Below, piece after piece: positions 8,783-16,763 of a stretch of 64,000 bases of DNA (position 1 is its first letter; the number at the start of each line of letters is the position of its first letter). Under the pieces are notes generated by a model. The model saw nothing but the letters and a program-made list of their open reading frames with translations. It had not been told where the DNA came from and did no database searches. The translations under genes were made by a program, and so were the position numbers. Origin of the DNA: Candidatus Nitrospira nitrosa (GTDB taxonomy: Bacteria; Nitrospirota; Nitrospiria; Nitrospirales; Nitrospiraceae); the NCBI RefSeq assembly GCF_001458735.1, contig NZ_CZQA01000001.1, forward strand, positions 434,001-498,000, in the 5' to 3' direction.

Positions 8783-10123
8783 GTGCCTCGCATGAAAGAG
8801 ACCCAGCACATCGAATGGAAGGAGTCCTGGCGGGACGAATACCTGAAATGGATTTCGGGTTTCGCCAACGCCGAGGGCGGGGTGCTCGTCATCGGCAAGA
8901 ACGACCTCGGCAAGGTTTCGGGCGTTGCTGATGCAAAGAAATTGTTGGTTGATCTGCCCAACAAGGTACGCGACATCCTTGGCATCATGGTGGATGTGAA
9001 CCTGCGTGGGAAGGCCCCGCGAGAATATCTTGAGATCGTGGTGCCGCCCTATCCGAACGCGATCAGTTACCGAGGCGAATATTTTTATCGCAGCGGCAGC
9101 ACCAATCAGATGCTCAAGGGTGCGGGGCTGGAGCGATTGCTGCTGCGCAAGCACGGCCGCACCTGGGACGGGGTGCCGCTTCCCGGCGTCGCACTGAAAG
9201 ACCTCGATAAGAAGGCGCTCGCGTTCTTCCGCGCGCAGGCGGCGCGAAGCGGGCGCCTGTCCGCAACGATTATCAAGGAGCCGGATGGTGTGCTGCTGGA
9301 CAAGCTGCACCTGCGAGAAGGCACGTATTTGACGCGCGCCGCCGTCATGCTGTTTCACCCTTTGCCCGAGCGGTTTTTCGGTGGCGCCTACGTGAAGATC
9401 GGGTTCTTCGAGAGCAATACCGATCTGCGCTATCAGGACGTTATCAGCGGTGACCTATTTTCCCAGGTGAATCATGCGGTCGAACTGATTCGGCTCAAAT
9501 ACATGAAGGCGCTGATTTCCTACGAGGGATTACAGCGCATCGAGACCTATCCGGTACCCGAGGCCGCGCTGCGCGAGGCGATACTCAATGCCCTGGTTCA
9601 CAAGGATTACGCCAGCGCGATCCCGGTCCAAGTCAGCGTGTACGCCGATAAATTGATGATCTGGAACCCTGGCCAATTACCGGCGTCCTGGACTCTTGCG
9701 CGCCTGCTCGGCAAGCATTCGTCGGAGCCTTTCAATCCGAATGTTGCCAATGCGTTCTTCCGCGCCGGGATGATCGAGGCCTGGGGCCGTGGCATCGAGC
9801 GAATCTTGGAGGCCTGCAGCATTGCCCGCACGCCGGCGCCGGAGTTCCGCGCGGAGGCCGCCGGACTGTGGGCCGTGTTTCCCTATGCCGAAGGGGCTCA
9901 GCGGACTACCCAAGAAACTACCCAAGAAACTACCCAAGAAACGACGAGGGACAAGATCTTGGCGGCGCTACACGGCGACCCTACATTAACTCGCAATGCG
10001 CTCGCCGAACGCTTCGGCCTGAGCACGGACGGCGTGAAATACCACTTGGGCAAATTAAGGGCCGAGGGGCGCATCAGGCACGTGGGTCCAACCAAAGCTG
10101 GAAGATGGGAGGTGCTGAAGTGA
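8783..10123 (+). CDS. ATP-binding AlbA_2/Schlafen-type protein with C-terminal winged helix
   Basis: A putative regulator of 446 residues. Residues about 1-120 are an AlbA_2 (Schlafen AAA-4-like) domain: the ETQHIEWKESW start, then FANAEGGVLVIG, then YFYRSGSTNQML. Residues about 250-370 are the partner ATP-binding domain (EAILNALVHKDY, WNPGQLP, EAWGRGIERI). A linker of TTQE repeats follows, and the C-terminus is a winged helix (LAERFGLSTDGVKYHLGKL). GTG 8783 or ATG 8792 could be the start; there is no clear Shine-Dalgarno sequence. Genes of this type are frequent passengers in type I restriction operons, where a regulatory or anti-phage role is suspected but not settled. Its stop overlaps the next frame by four bases. 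Confidence 0.85.
   Translation: MPRMKETQHIEWKESWRDEYLKWISGFANAEGGVLVIGKNDLGKVSGVADAKKLLVDLPNKVRDILGIMVDVNLRGKAPREYLEIVVPPYPNAISYRGEYFYRSGSTNQMLKGAGLERLLLRKHGRTWDGVPLPGVALKDLDKKALAFFRAQAARSGRLSATIIKEPDGVLLDKLHLREGTYLTRAAVMLFHPLPERFFGGAYVKIGFFESNTDLRYQDVISGDLFSQVNHAVELIRLKYMKALISYEGLQRIETYPVPEAALREAILNALVHKDYASAIPVQVSVYADKLMIWNPGQLPASWTLARLLGKHSSEPFNPNVANAFFRAGMIEAWGRGIERILEACSIARTPAPEFRAEAAGLWAVFPYAEGAQRTTQETTQETTQETTRDKILAALHGDPTLTRNALAERFGLSTDGVKYHLGKLRAEGRIRHVGPTKAGRWEVLK
9905..9940 (+). repeat. Three 12-bp tandem repeats in the AlbA-type gene
   Basis: ACTACCCAAGAA is repeated three times exactly and encodes a Thr-Thr-Gln-Glu linker between the ATP-binding and winged-helix domains. A 12-bp unit keeps the frame, so copy number can vary harmlessly. 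Confidence 0.85.
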
Positions 10124-10365
10124 GTGCCTTCGGGACGGTTGGCGAGCCTGAACGCGCCACGCAGAACCGCGTCATCGCGCTGTTCCGGGAGGAATTGGGC
10201 TACCGTTACCTGGGCGACTGGACCGGCCAAAACCGGTTGGGTGAAAAGTTGGATGAAAGGTTGGATGAAACCCGTGCTGCTATTGTTCAGACCCATGCAT
10301 GTTTTCACGAAAACATGCTCATTTTCCTGAAAAATATCTCCCACTATAGACATGCAACCAATTGA
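10120..10365 (+). pseudogene. Truncated hsdR 5' copy fused to an AlbA-type linker
   Basis: From the GTG at 10120 (four-base overlap with the AlbA-type stop) the frame encodes a start nearly the same as the real HsdR 424 bases downstream: ERATQNRVIALFREELGYRY against QATQNRVIALFRDELGYRY. Similarity runs through LGDWT and then ends. The frame continues with LGEKLDERLDE, which resembles the repeat linkers of AlbA_2/Fic-type regulators, and a tail of no known family, and stops after 81 residues. All of the nuclease and helicase parts are missing. It looks like a recombination scar from another type I operon. The copies differ at many silent sites, so it is not a fresh duplication. Confidence 0.7.
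10236..10271 (+). repeat. Three imperfect 12-bp tandem repeats
   Basis: GTTGGGTGAAAA, GTTGGATGAAAG and GTTGGATGAAAC follow each other and encode the Gly/Asp-Glu-Lys/Arg-Leu linker of the hsdR fragment. Linkers of this style are typical of the C-terminal part of AlbA_2-type regulators. Confidence 0.75.
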
Positions 10366-10543
10366 ACAAATGTACTTTTCATGGTGTATGGCCGTGGTGA
10401 GGGGTTGGGCATTCACCAAAGTTGATTTCATGGCTGAGTTCTGCGAGGTCGACATCCATCAATTGCTACTTAAACCATCCCGAAATTCGACGACATCATG
10501 ACTACTCTGACAACGCTGCAGGACGAGATCAACCGGTGAACGC

Positions 10544-13500
10544 ATGACTCACATCGGTCAACCTGAGCAAGCCACGCAGAATCGCGTCATTGCTCTGTTC
10601 CGCGACGAGCTAGGCTACCGCTATCTCGGTGACTGGACCGACCGTGAGGGCAACAGCAACATTGAAGAAAGGCTGTTCACCGACTCCCTCACTAAGAGCG
10701 GCTATACCTCAGCCCAGATCAGCCGGGCACTGTATCTACTGAAGACCGAGGCAGACAATCACAGCCGCAATCTCTACGGAAACAATCAGGCTGTCTACAA
10801 GCTTCTCCGCTACGGGGTGCCGGTCAAGATCGAGGCAGGCAAGGTCACGGAGACCGTTCATCTCATCAATTGGCATGAGCCGGAGAAGAACGACTTCGCG
10901 ATAGCCGAAGAAATCACGCTCAAGGGAACCCACGAGCGGCGGCCCGATCTCGTGATGTATGTCAACGGCATTGCGGTCGGCGTGATCGAACTCAAGAACA
11001 GCCGCGTGTCCATTGGCGACGGTATCCGCCAAAGCCTTTCCAATCAACAGCCTGAGTTCAACGCCTGGTTCTTCAGCACCATGCAATTCATCTTCGCCGG
11101 GAACGACTCGGAAGGTCTGCAATACGGGACCATCGGCACGCAGGAGAAGTATTTCCTGAAGTGGAAAGAGGACGAGCAGGACAACTCCCGCTTCAAGCTG
11201 GACAAGTATCTGCTCAAGCTGTGTGCGAAGGACCGGCTGATCGAGCTAATCCATGACTTCGTGCTCTTCGACGGCGGAATCAAAAAGCTGCCACGGGTGC
11301 ACCAGTATTTTGGCATCAAGGCCGCGCAGAACGCTGTACGCCAACGCAAGGGCGGCATCATCTGGCATACGCAAGGAAGCGGCAAGAGCATCGTCATGGT
11401 GCTGCTGGCCAAGTGGATTCTGGAGAACTCCCCCCATGCCCGCGTGGCCATCGTCACCGACCGCGACGAACTGGACAAGCAGATCGAACGGGTCTTTACC
11501 GATGTCGGCGAGCCGATCACACGCACCAGCAGCGGTCGCGACTTGATGAGCCAGCTTGGCCGTGCGACACCTCGTCTCATGTGCTCACTCGTCCACAAGT
11601 TCGGCCGCAAGGACGTGGATGATTTCGACGCCTTTATCAAAGACCTGGAGGCCCAGCCCAGCCGGACCGTGGGCGAGGTGTTCGTGTTCGTGGACGAGTG
11701 CCACCGCACGCAGAGCGGCAAGCTGCATCGGGTGATGAAGGCACTCATGCCGAATGCCGTCTTCATCGGCTTCACCGGGACGCCGCTGCTCGCCAAGGAT
11801 CGGGCTACCAGCCACGAAGTATTCGGCCGATACATCCACACCTACAAGTTCAGCGAGGGTGTAGAGGACGGGGTGGTGCTCGATTTGGTCTATGAGGCGC
11901 GGGATATCGATCAGCACCTGGGTTCTCAAGAGAAGATCGACGCCTGGTTCGAGGCCAAGACCAAGGGGCTGAATGATTGGCAGAAGGATGAACTCAAGAA
12001 AAAGTGGGGGACGATGCAGCAGGTGCTCAGCTCCAAGTCCCGCATGGATCGGGTGGTGAGTGATGTCGTCTTCGATTTCGGGGTGAAGCCGCGCTTATCC
12101 AGTGAACGGGGGAACGCTATCCTCGTGGCCTCAAGCATCTATGAAGCCTGCAAGTATTTCACGCTCTTTCAGAAAACCCCCTTCAAGGGCAGGTGCGCGG
12201 TGGTGACCTCCTACAATCCCCATGCTCAGGACGTGACCAAGGAAGAAGTCGGCGCGAACACGGAAACCGACAAGCAGTTCATCTTCAACATCTATACCGA
12301 GCTACTGAAAGATATTGACGCGAAGCCGGGTATGACCAAAACCGAAACGTACGAGGAGTGGGCCAAAGCCCTCTTCGTCAAGGAACCGGCGAACATGAAA
12401 TTACTGGTGGTCGTGGACAAGCTGCTCACCGGATTCGACGCGCCTCCTTGCACCTATCTCTACATCGATAAATCGATGCAGGACCATGGATTGTTCCAAG
12501 CAATCTGCCGCACCAATCGTCTTGACGGTGAGGACAAAGACTACGGCTACATCGTGGACTACAAGGATCTATTCAAGAAACTGGTCAACGAGAAGGGCAC
12601 TGGGGCTCTACAAGTCTATAGCTCCGAGCTAGATCACAGTGCCGGGGGAGCTGCCCCTGAGATTCTGCTGCAAGACCGGCTGAAGAAAGGCAAGGAGCGG
12701 CTCGACCAAGCGTTGGAGACTCTGGATCTCCTGTGCGAACCGGTGGCTCCTCCGAAAGGGGAGCTGGAGCATATCCATTATTTCTGTGGGAACACGGAGA
12801 TTCCGGCTGACCTCCAAGAACGGGAACCGCAACGGGCCGCACTCTATAAGGCAACCGTCGCCCTAGTGCGCGCCTACGCGAACATCGCTGATGAACTCGA
12901 TCTTGCCGGCTACAGTGCAGCCGACATCAGCCGTATCAAGCAGCAGATGGATCAGTATCTGAATGTCCGCGAGATTGTACGAAAGGCTAGCGGGGAGAGT
13001 CTCGACCTCAAGGCCTACGAAGCCGATATGCGCCATCTCATCGATACCTATATCGAGGCGGATGAGCCGAGAAAGATTTCCCCCTTCGATGAGATGCCTT
13101 TGCTTGACCTGATCGTGAAGACCGGAATCGGAAATGCCATCGCCACGCAGCTCGGCGGCCTGAGAGGCAACAAGGATGCGATTGCCGAGACCATCGAGAA
13201 CAACGTGCGTCGCAAAATCATCAAGGAGCATCTGAACGATCCCGCCTACTACGAGACCATGTCGGCGTTGCTGGACGAGATCATTGCTGCGCGCAAGGCG
13301 AAGGCTATCGAGTATGAGCAGTATCTGAAACGCATTGCCGACCTCGCCAAACAAGTGGAGGCCGGGCAGGCAGAGGATACGCCGGAGCCGCTCAAGAAGA
13401 GCCCGGCTCTACGGGCGCTCTATAACAACCTCAAGGCTACCCACGGAAGACATCCGGATGCCGATCGCGCTGCGGAAACGCAGACCGAATACAGGATTGC

Positions 13501-13684
13501 CGGTGATCCGACATTGAAACTGGCGTTGAAGATCGACGAGGCTGTGAAAAAGGTGCGTCACGATGGCTGGCGCGGAGTTCAGACACGCGAGCAAGTGATC
13601 AAGCAGGCGCTGTATGACCTGCTGCGGGATGAGACTGAGGTGGAGCGCATCTTTCTCATCGTCAAAGCGCAGAGAGAATACTGA
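10544..13684 (+). CDS. hsdR: Type I restriction-modification system, endonuclease/translocase subunit HsdR
   Basis: This is the motor and nuclease subunit of the type I complex; it translocates unmethylated DNA and cuts it. The N-terminal PD-(D/E)xK nuclease has RRPDLVMYVNG near residue 133 and IELKN near 148. The SF2 motor follows: Walker A QGSGKS (about 276-281), FVDECHR (about 382), GFTGTP, and QAICRTNRLDGEDKDYGYIVD in motif VI. The C-terminal helical region is of the kind that docks HsdR on HsdM. The length of 1046 residues is normal. The start at 10544 matches family N-termini. The stop overlaps the next start by one base (TGATG). Confidence 0.95.
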   Translation: MTHIGQPEQATQNRVIALFRDELGYRYLGDWTDREGNSNIEERLFTDSLTKSGYTSAQISRALYLLKTEADNHSRNLYGNNQAVYKLLRYGVPVKIEAGKVTETVHLINWHEPEKNDFAIAEEITLKGTHERRPDLVMYVNGIAVGVIELKNSRVSIGDGIRQSLSNQQPEFNAWFFSTMQFIFAGNDSEGLQYGTIGTQEKYFLKWKEDEQDNSRFKLDKYLLKLCAKDRLIELIHDFVLFDGGIKKLPRVHQYFGIKAAQNAVRQRKGGIIWHTQGSGKSIVMVLLAKWILENSPHARVAIVTDRDELDKQIERVFTDVGEPITRTSSGRDLMSQLGRATPRLMCSLVHKFGRKDVDDFDAFIKDLEAQPSRTVGEVFVFVDECHRTQSGKLHRVMKALMPNAVFIGFTGTPLLAKDRATSHEVFGRYIHTYKFSEGVEDGVVLDLVYEARDIDQHLGSQEKIDAWFEAKTKGLNDWQKDELKKKWGTMQQVLSSKSRMDRVVSDVVFDFGVKPRLSSERGNAILVASSIYEACKYFTLFQKTPFKGRCAVVTSYNPHAQDVTKEEVGANTETDKQFIFNIYTELLKDIDAKPGMTKTETYEEWAKALFVKEPANMKLLVVVDKLLTGFDAPPCTYLYIDKSMQDHGLFQAICRTNRLDGEDKDYGYIVDYKDLFKKLVNEKGTGALQVYSSELDHSAGGAAPEILLQDRLKKGKERLDQALETLDLLCEPVAPPKGELEHIHYFCGNTEIPADLQEREPQRAALYKATVALVRAYANIADELDLAGYSAADISRIKQQMDQYLNVREIVRKASGESLDLKAYEADMRHLIDTYIEADEPRKISPFDEMPLLDLIVKTGIGNAIATQLGGLRGNKDAIAETIENNVRRKIIKEHLNDPAYYETMSALLDEIIAARKAKAIEYEQYLKRIADLAKQVEAGQAEDTPEPLKKSPALRALYNNLKATHGRHPDADRAAETQTEYRIAGDPTLKLALKIDEAVKKVRHDGWRGVQTREQVIKQALYDLLRDETEVERIFLIVKAQREY

Positions 13685-14400
13685 TGATGGCGCAGGTGCA
13701 GCTTGGCAACATCACGGCGGATGTCGTGCTGAAGGACATTAAGAACGTTCATCTCAGTGTCTATCCCCCGAACGGACACGTGCGCATTGCTGCCCCGGCG
13801 CGCATGAGTCTCGATACCATCCGTGTCTTTGCCGTTTCAAAGTTGGGCTGGATCAAGCAGCAACAAAAGAAATTGCGGGAGCAGGAACGAGAAACTCCTC
13901 GGGAATATCTCAATCGCGAAAGCCATTATCTCTGGGGACGGCGCTACTTGCTCACGGTGCGGGAAGACGACGAGGCACCGTCTATTGAACTGAAGCATAG
14001 CCGCATTCTCCTGCATGTGCGCCCTGGAACGAGCGAGGAAAGGAAGCAGGCGCTGTTCGAGGAATGGTATCGCGAGCAACTCAAGCAAGCCGTGCCTCTT
14101 CTGATTACCAAGTGGCAACCACTGATAGGAGTGACGGTCAACCGCTTCTTTGTACAACGGATGAAAACGAAATGGGGAAGCTGCAACCCCACGGCAAGGC
14201 ATATTCGCCTGAACACAGAGTTGACGAAGAAGCCACCGGAATGTCTTGAATACATCGTCGTGCACGAGATGGCGCATCTCATTGAGCCGACTCACACGCA
14301 ACGATTCATTGCCTTGATGAATCGCTTTATGCCGAAGTGGCAGTTCTACCGTGGGGTACTCAACCGCTTGCCGGTTCGACATGAGACATGGAGCTATTAA
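13684..14400 (+). CDS. YgjP-like (DUF45) zinc metallopeptidase
   Basis: A 238-residue protein of the M48/YgjP-like (DUF45, WLM-related) family. It has the zinc-binding motif HEMAH near residue 194, a third ligand in the following PTHTQRF, and the typical KTKWGSCN segment before them. The first 60 residues read as a small beta-rich domain ending in WIKQQQKKL. Genes of this family very often close type I restriction operons, where they may process or turn over a restriction subunit; that role is inference. Translation is coupled to hsdR by the TGATG overlap. A second ATG follows directly. Confidence 0.85.
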   Translation: MMAQVQLGNITADVVLKDIKNVHLSVYPPNGHVRIAAPARMSLDTIRVFAVSKLGWIKQQQKKLREQERETPREYLNRESHYLWGRRYLLTVREDDEAPSIELKHSRILLHVRPGTSEERKQALFEEWYREQLKQAVPLLITKWQPLIGVTVNRFFVQRMKTKWGSCNPTARHIRLNTELTKKPPECLEYIVVHEMAHLIEPTHTQRFIALMNRFMPKWQFYRGVLNRLPVRHETWSY

Positions 14401-14462
14401 CGTAAAGATCCCAAGATCTGCGTATCTTTTTTCTGTGCGCACTTCTCAGATCTGACCTTAGT

Positions 14463-14491
14463 TTGACAGGCTGAGCCGCCTCGCCTAGAAT
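14463..14491 (+). promoter_or_regulatory. Sigma-70 promoter of gmhA, leaderless
   Basis: A perfect -35 TTGACA (14463-14468), a 17-base spacer and TAGAAT (14486-14491). The ATG of gmhA begins eight bases after the -10 box, just where transcription should start, and there is no Shine-Dalgarno sequence. The mRNA is therefore probably leaderless. Confidence 0.75.
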
Positions 14492-14498
14492 CGCGCCC

Positions 14499-15077
14499 AT
14501 GCAAACAGTGGTATTGAAGGCTTTTACAGAAAGTGCCGACGTCAAACAGCAATTTGCACGAGCGCATGTCGATCGTATCGTGCAAGTCGCCACACTCATC
14601 GCCAAGGCCTTCGACAACGGCAACAAAGTTCTGCTCTTCGGCAACGGGGGAAGCTCCACGGATGCCGCACACATCGCCGCCGAATTCGTCGGACGCTATC
14701 GGCGCGACCGGGTGCCTCTCCCCGCGATCGCCCTCGCGACGGACATCGCCGCGATCACGTGCATTGCCAATGATTATGGGTATGAAGAGCTCTTTGCCCG
14801 CCAAGTTCGAGCGCATGGTCGAACGGGCGATATTGCCATCGGCATCAGTACGAGCGGGAACTCTCCCAATGTCCTGAAAGGCGTCACGGCGGCGCGTGAA
14901 TGCGGACTCATCACCGTGGCTTGGACCGGCGGATCTGGAGGCAAGCTAGCCGGACTTGTCGACTACCCGTTTATCGTGCCGTCCACCCTGACATCCCGGA
15001 TCCAAGAAAGTCATATTACGCTCGGTCATGTCCTATGTGAGCTGATAGAGGATCATCTCCTTGGGAACACGCCCTGA
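14499..15077 (+). CDS. gmhA: D-sedoheptulose-7-phosphate isomerase GmhA
   Basis: A cytoplasmic enzyme that turns sedoheptulose 7-phosphate into D-glycero-D-manno-heptose 7-phosphate, the first step towards the ADP-heptose of the lipopolysaccharide core. The 192-residue SIS-domain protein has LLFGNGGSSTDAAHIAAEFVGRY (residues about 48-70), the ISTSGNSPNVLKG phosphate-binding loop and a C-terminal ESHITLGHVLCELIE helix with the expected active-site residues. A later pathway enzyme, rfaE2, lies at 20.2 kb rather than beside it. The gene starts a three-gene overlapping operon with the DHS-like and SprT-like genes. Confidence 0.93.
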   Translation: MQTVVLKAFTESADVKQQFARAHVDRIVQVATLIAKAFDNGNKVLLFGNGGSSTDAAHIAAEFVGRYRRDRVPLPAIALATDIAAITCIANDYGYEELFARQVRAHGRTGDIAIGISTSGNSPNVLKGVTAARECGLITVAWTGGSGGKLAGLVDYPFIVPSTLTSRIQESHITLGHVLCELIEDHLLGNTP

Positions 15078-16050
15078 CCGGACAACTCCAGCACGCCGTC
15101 CTGCCTTGATTGCCCCGATCAATGTATCGGATCTCAAGACCTATCCATTGAAGAAACGGTACAGCAAGGTCCGGGTCTCCGACTTTGCGATGCCGTGGAA
15201 ACGTGGCGATTCTTTTAAAACGTTCTGCGACGGCTTGCCCGATATCCTCGGAGTCAAGTCATTGCGGGCCGTCACGCGAGCCATCGTCAAGGCTCATCGC
15301 AAGCGCCGTCCCGTGATCATCGGAATCGGCGCCCATGTCATCAAAGTAGGGCTCGCCCCAATCATCACGGATTTGATGGAACGGGGGATCGTCACAGCAG
15401 TGGCCATGAACGGGGCGGGGATTATTCATGACTTCGAACTGGCCCTCATGGGGCATACCTCCGAGGAAGTCGATGCGGAAATCGATGAAGGTCGGTTTGG
15501 TATGGCGGAGGAGACGGGACGGATCTTGAACGACGCCATCAGCCGTGGCGCCTCGGCAGGCCATGGATTAGGGGAAGCCATTGGGAACTACATGAACCAC
15601 GCGGCCCATCAGTTCCCGAATCGCAAGACCAGCATTCTCGCCACCGGCGTTCGGCTTGGCATACCGGTCACCGTCCATGTCGCGGTCGGAACCGATATTA
15701 TCCACATGCACCCCTCGGCCGATGGAGCCGCCATCGGGGCCACGTCGCTGCTCGACTTTCGGCGCCTGACGGCCGTGGTTGCCAAGATGGAAGGCGGGGT
15801 GTACGTCAATATCGGATCCTCCGTCATTCTTCCGGAGGTCTTTCTCAAAACGCTGTCGTTAGGGCGAAACCTTGGTCATCCGATTTCGAACATTACCACC
15901 GCCAATATGGATTTCTTGGTTCATTACCGCCCTCAGACCAACGTCGTGCGACGTCCGACACAAAAAGGCGGCCATGGCTATTCATTGACCGGGCACCATG
16001 AGATTATGTTGCCGTTGCTCGCGGCAGCAGTGTTGGAGGAACTGGGATGA
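15061..16050 (+). CDS. Deoxyhypusine synthase-like protein
   Basis: A protein of the deoxyhypusine synthase superfamily, NAD-dependent enzymes that move the aminobutyl group of spermidine. Bacteria lack eIF5A, so such homologues act on other acceptors or make polyamines, and the real substrate here is unknown. NAD-fold segments are VIIGIGAHVIKVGLAP (about 95-110) and AMNGAGIIHDFELAL. The end contains GGVYVNIGSSVILPEVFLK, whose Lys is a candidate catalytic residue. Translation probably starts at the TTG at 15061, overlapping the end of gmhA by 17 bases; the TTG at 15106 is an alternative, and no in-frame ATG precedes the conserved part. The stop overlaps the next ATG by four bases. Confidence 0.82.
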   Translation: MGTRPDRTTPARRPALIAPINVSDLKTYPLKKRYSKVRVSDFAMPWKRGDSFKTFCDGLPDILGVKSLRAVTRAIVKAHRKRRPVIIGIGAHVIKVGLAPIITDLMERGIVTAVAMNGAGIIHDFELALMGHTSEEVDAEIDEGRFGMAEETGRILNDAISRGASAGHGLGEAIGNYMNHAAHQFPNRKTSILATGVRLGIPVTVHVAVGTDIIHMHPSADGAAIGATSLLDFRRLTAVVAKMEGGVYVNIGSSVILPEVFLKTLSLGRNLGHPISNITTANMDFLVHYRPQTNVVRRPTQKGGHGYSLTGHHEIMLPLLAAAVLEELG

Positions 16051-16733
16051 AACCGGCCTCAACTGCTTCACCCACCTCAGGCCTCCCGTCTTCGGATGCA
16101 TTACAAGCCTATTGGCAGCAGTTGAATGCGCAATATTTTTCCAGCTCGCTCCCGCCGATTGCGATCCTCTGGAGTCGTCGCCTGACCTCCTCGGTCGGGA
16201 TGTTCAGTAGTCGCGGAGGCCCACGAGCCGCCTTCACGCATCGGAATTGCCGCCAGATTCGCCTCTCACTTCTGCTGTTCGAACAACTCGCTCACCGGAC
16301 ACTGTCTATCGAGCAGGAACTACGCAACACCCTCGCGCATGAAATGATCCATCAATGGCAGTTTGATATTCTCAAACGGCGGCCTGACCACGGACTGGTA
16401 TTCCTAAAAAAAATGACCCAGATCAATCGTTCAGGAGAGGTTGCGGTTACGACGTACCACTCACTGGAGAAGGAAGTCATCGCCTTGTCGAGATTCTCCT
16501 GGCAATGCCTCGACTGCGGGCAGCTCTATCGGCGGCAACGGAAAACGATCCAGCCTCAACGACATCACTGCGGAGCCTGCCGAGGAACCTTGCAAGAGCT
16601 CACCTCAGAACCGGTGCAGCACAAAAAGGATCACCACCCATCCGCTGATCAGGCTTCTGAAGCGCGCGCGCAACCGCGACCACCACAAAACCCCACCAGA
16701 TCACCGGAGCAGTTGACGCTCAAACTGGCGTGA
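16047..16733 (+). CDS. SprT-like zinc metalloprotease-domain protein
   Basis: A 228-residue protein with a SprT-like fold. It has the zinc motif HEMIHQWQ near residues 98-105, a downstream His in the GLVFLKKM region, and a C-terminal zinc ribbon (CLDCGQLY, then CGACRGT). The family includes SPRTN/Wss1-type proteases for DNA-protein crosslinks, but bacterial SprT proteins are poorly characterised. The last 45 residues are a Pro/Arg/His-rich tail and probably disordered. It is coupled to the DHS-like gene by ATGA. The next gene is convergent, 30 bases on. Confidence 0.8.
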   Translation: MKPASTASPTSGLPSSDALQAYWQQLNAQYFSSSLPPIAILWSRRLTSSVGMFSSRGGPRAAFTHRNCRQIRLSLLLFEQLAHRTLSIEQELRNTLAHEMIHQWQFDILKRRPDHGLVFLKKMTQINRSGEVAVTTYHSLEKEVIALSRFSWQCLDCGQLYRRQRKTIQPQRHHCGACRGTLQELTSEPVQHKKDHHPSADQASEARAQPRPPQNPTRSPEQLTLKLA

Positions 16734-16763
16734 CAGGAGCGAAGCATACGGAAGGCACCCTTG

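Noticed and set aside
9898-10455. 185-residue minus-strand frame with repeated VVSW and FIQ motifs
   Set aside because: The repeats are the antisense of the two 12-bp coding repeat arrays on the plus strand, which belong to recognisable genes.
2022-14400. CRISPR array expected near the CARF gene
   Set aside because: I looked for evenly spaced identical repeats on both sides of the gene and through the defence island and saw none. The only short repeats are the 12-bp and 10-bp coding repeats and the A/T-rich flanks.
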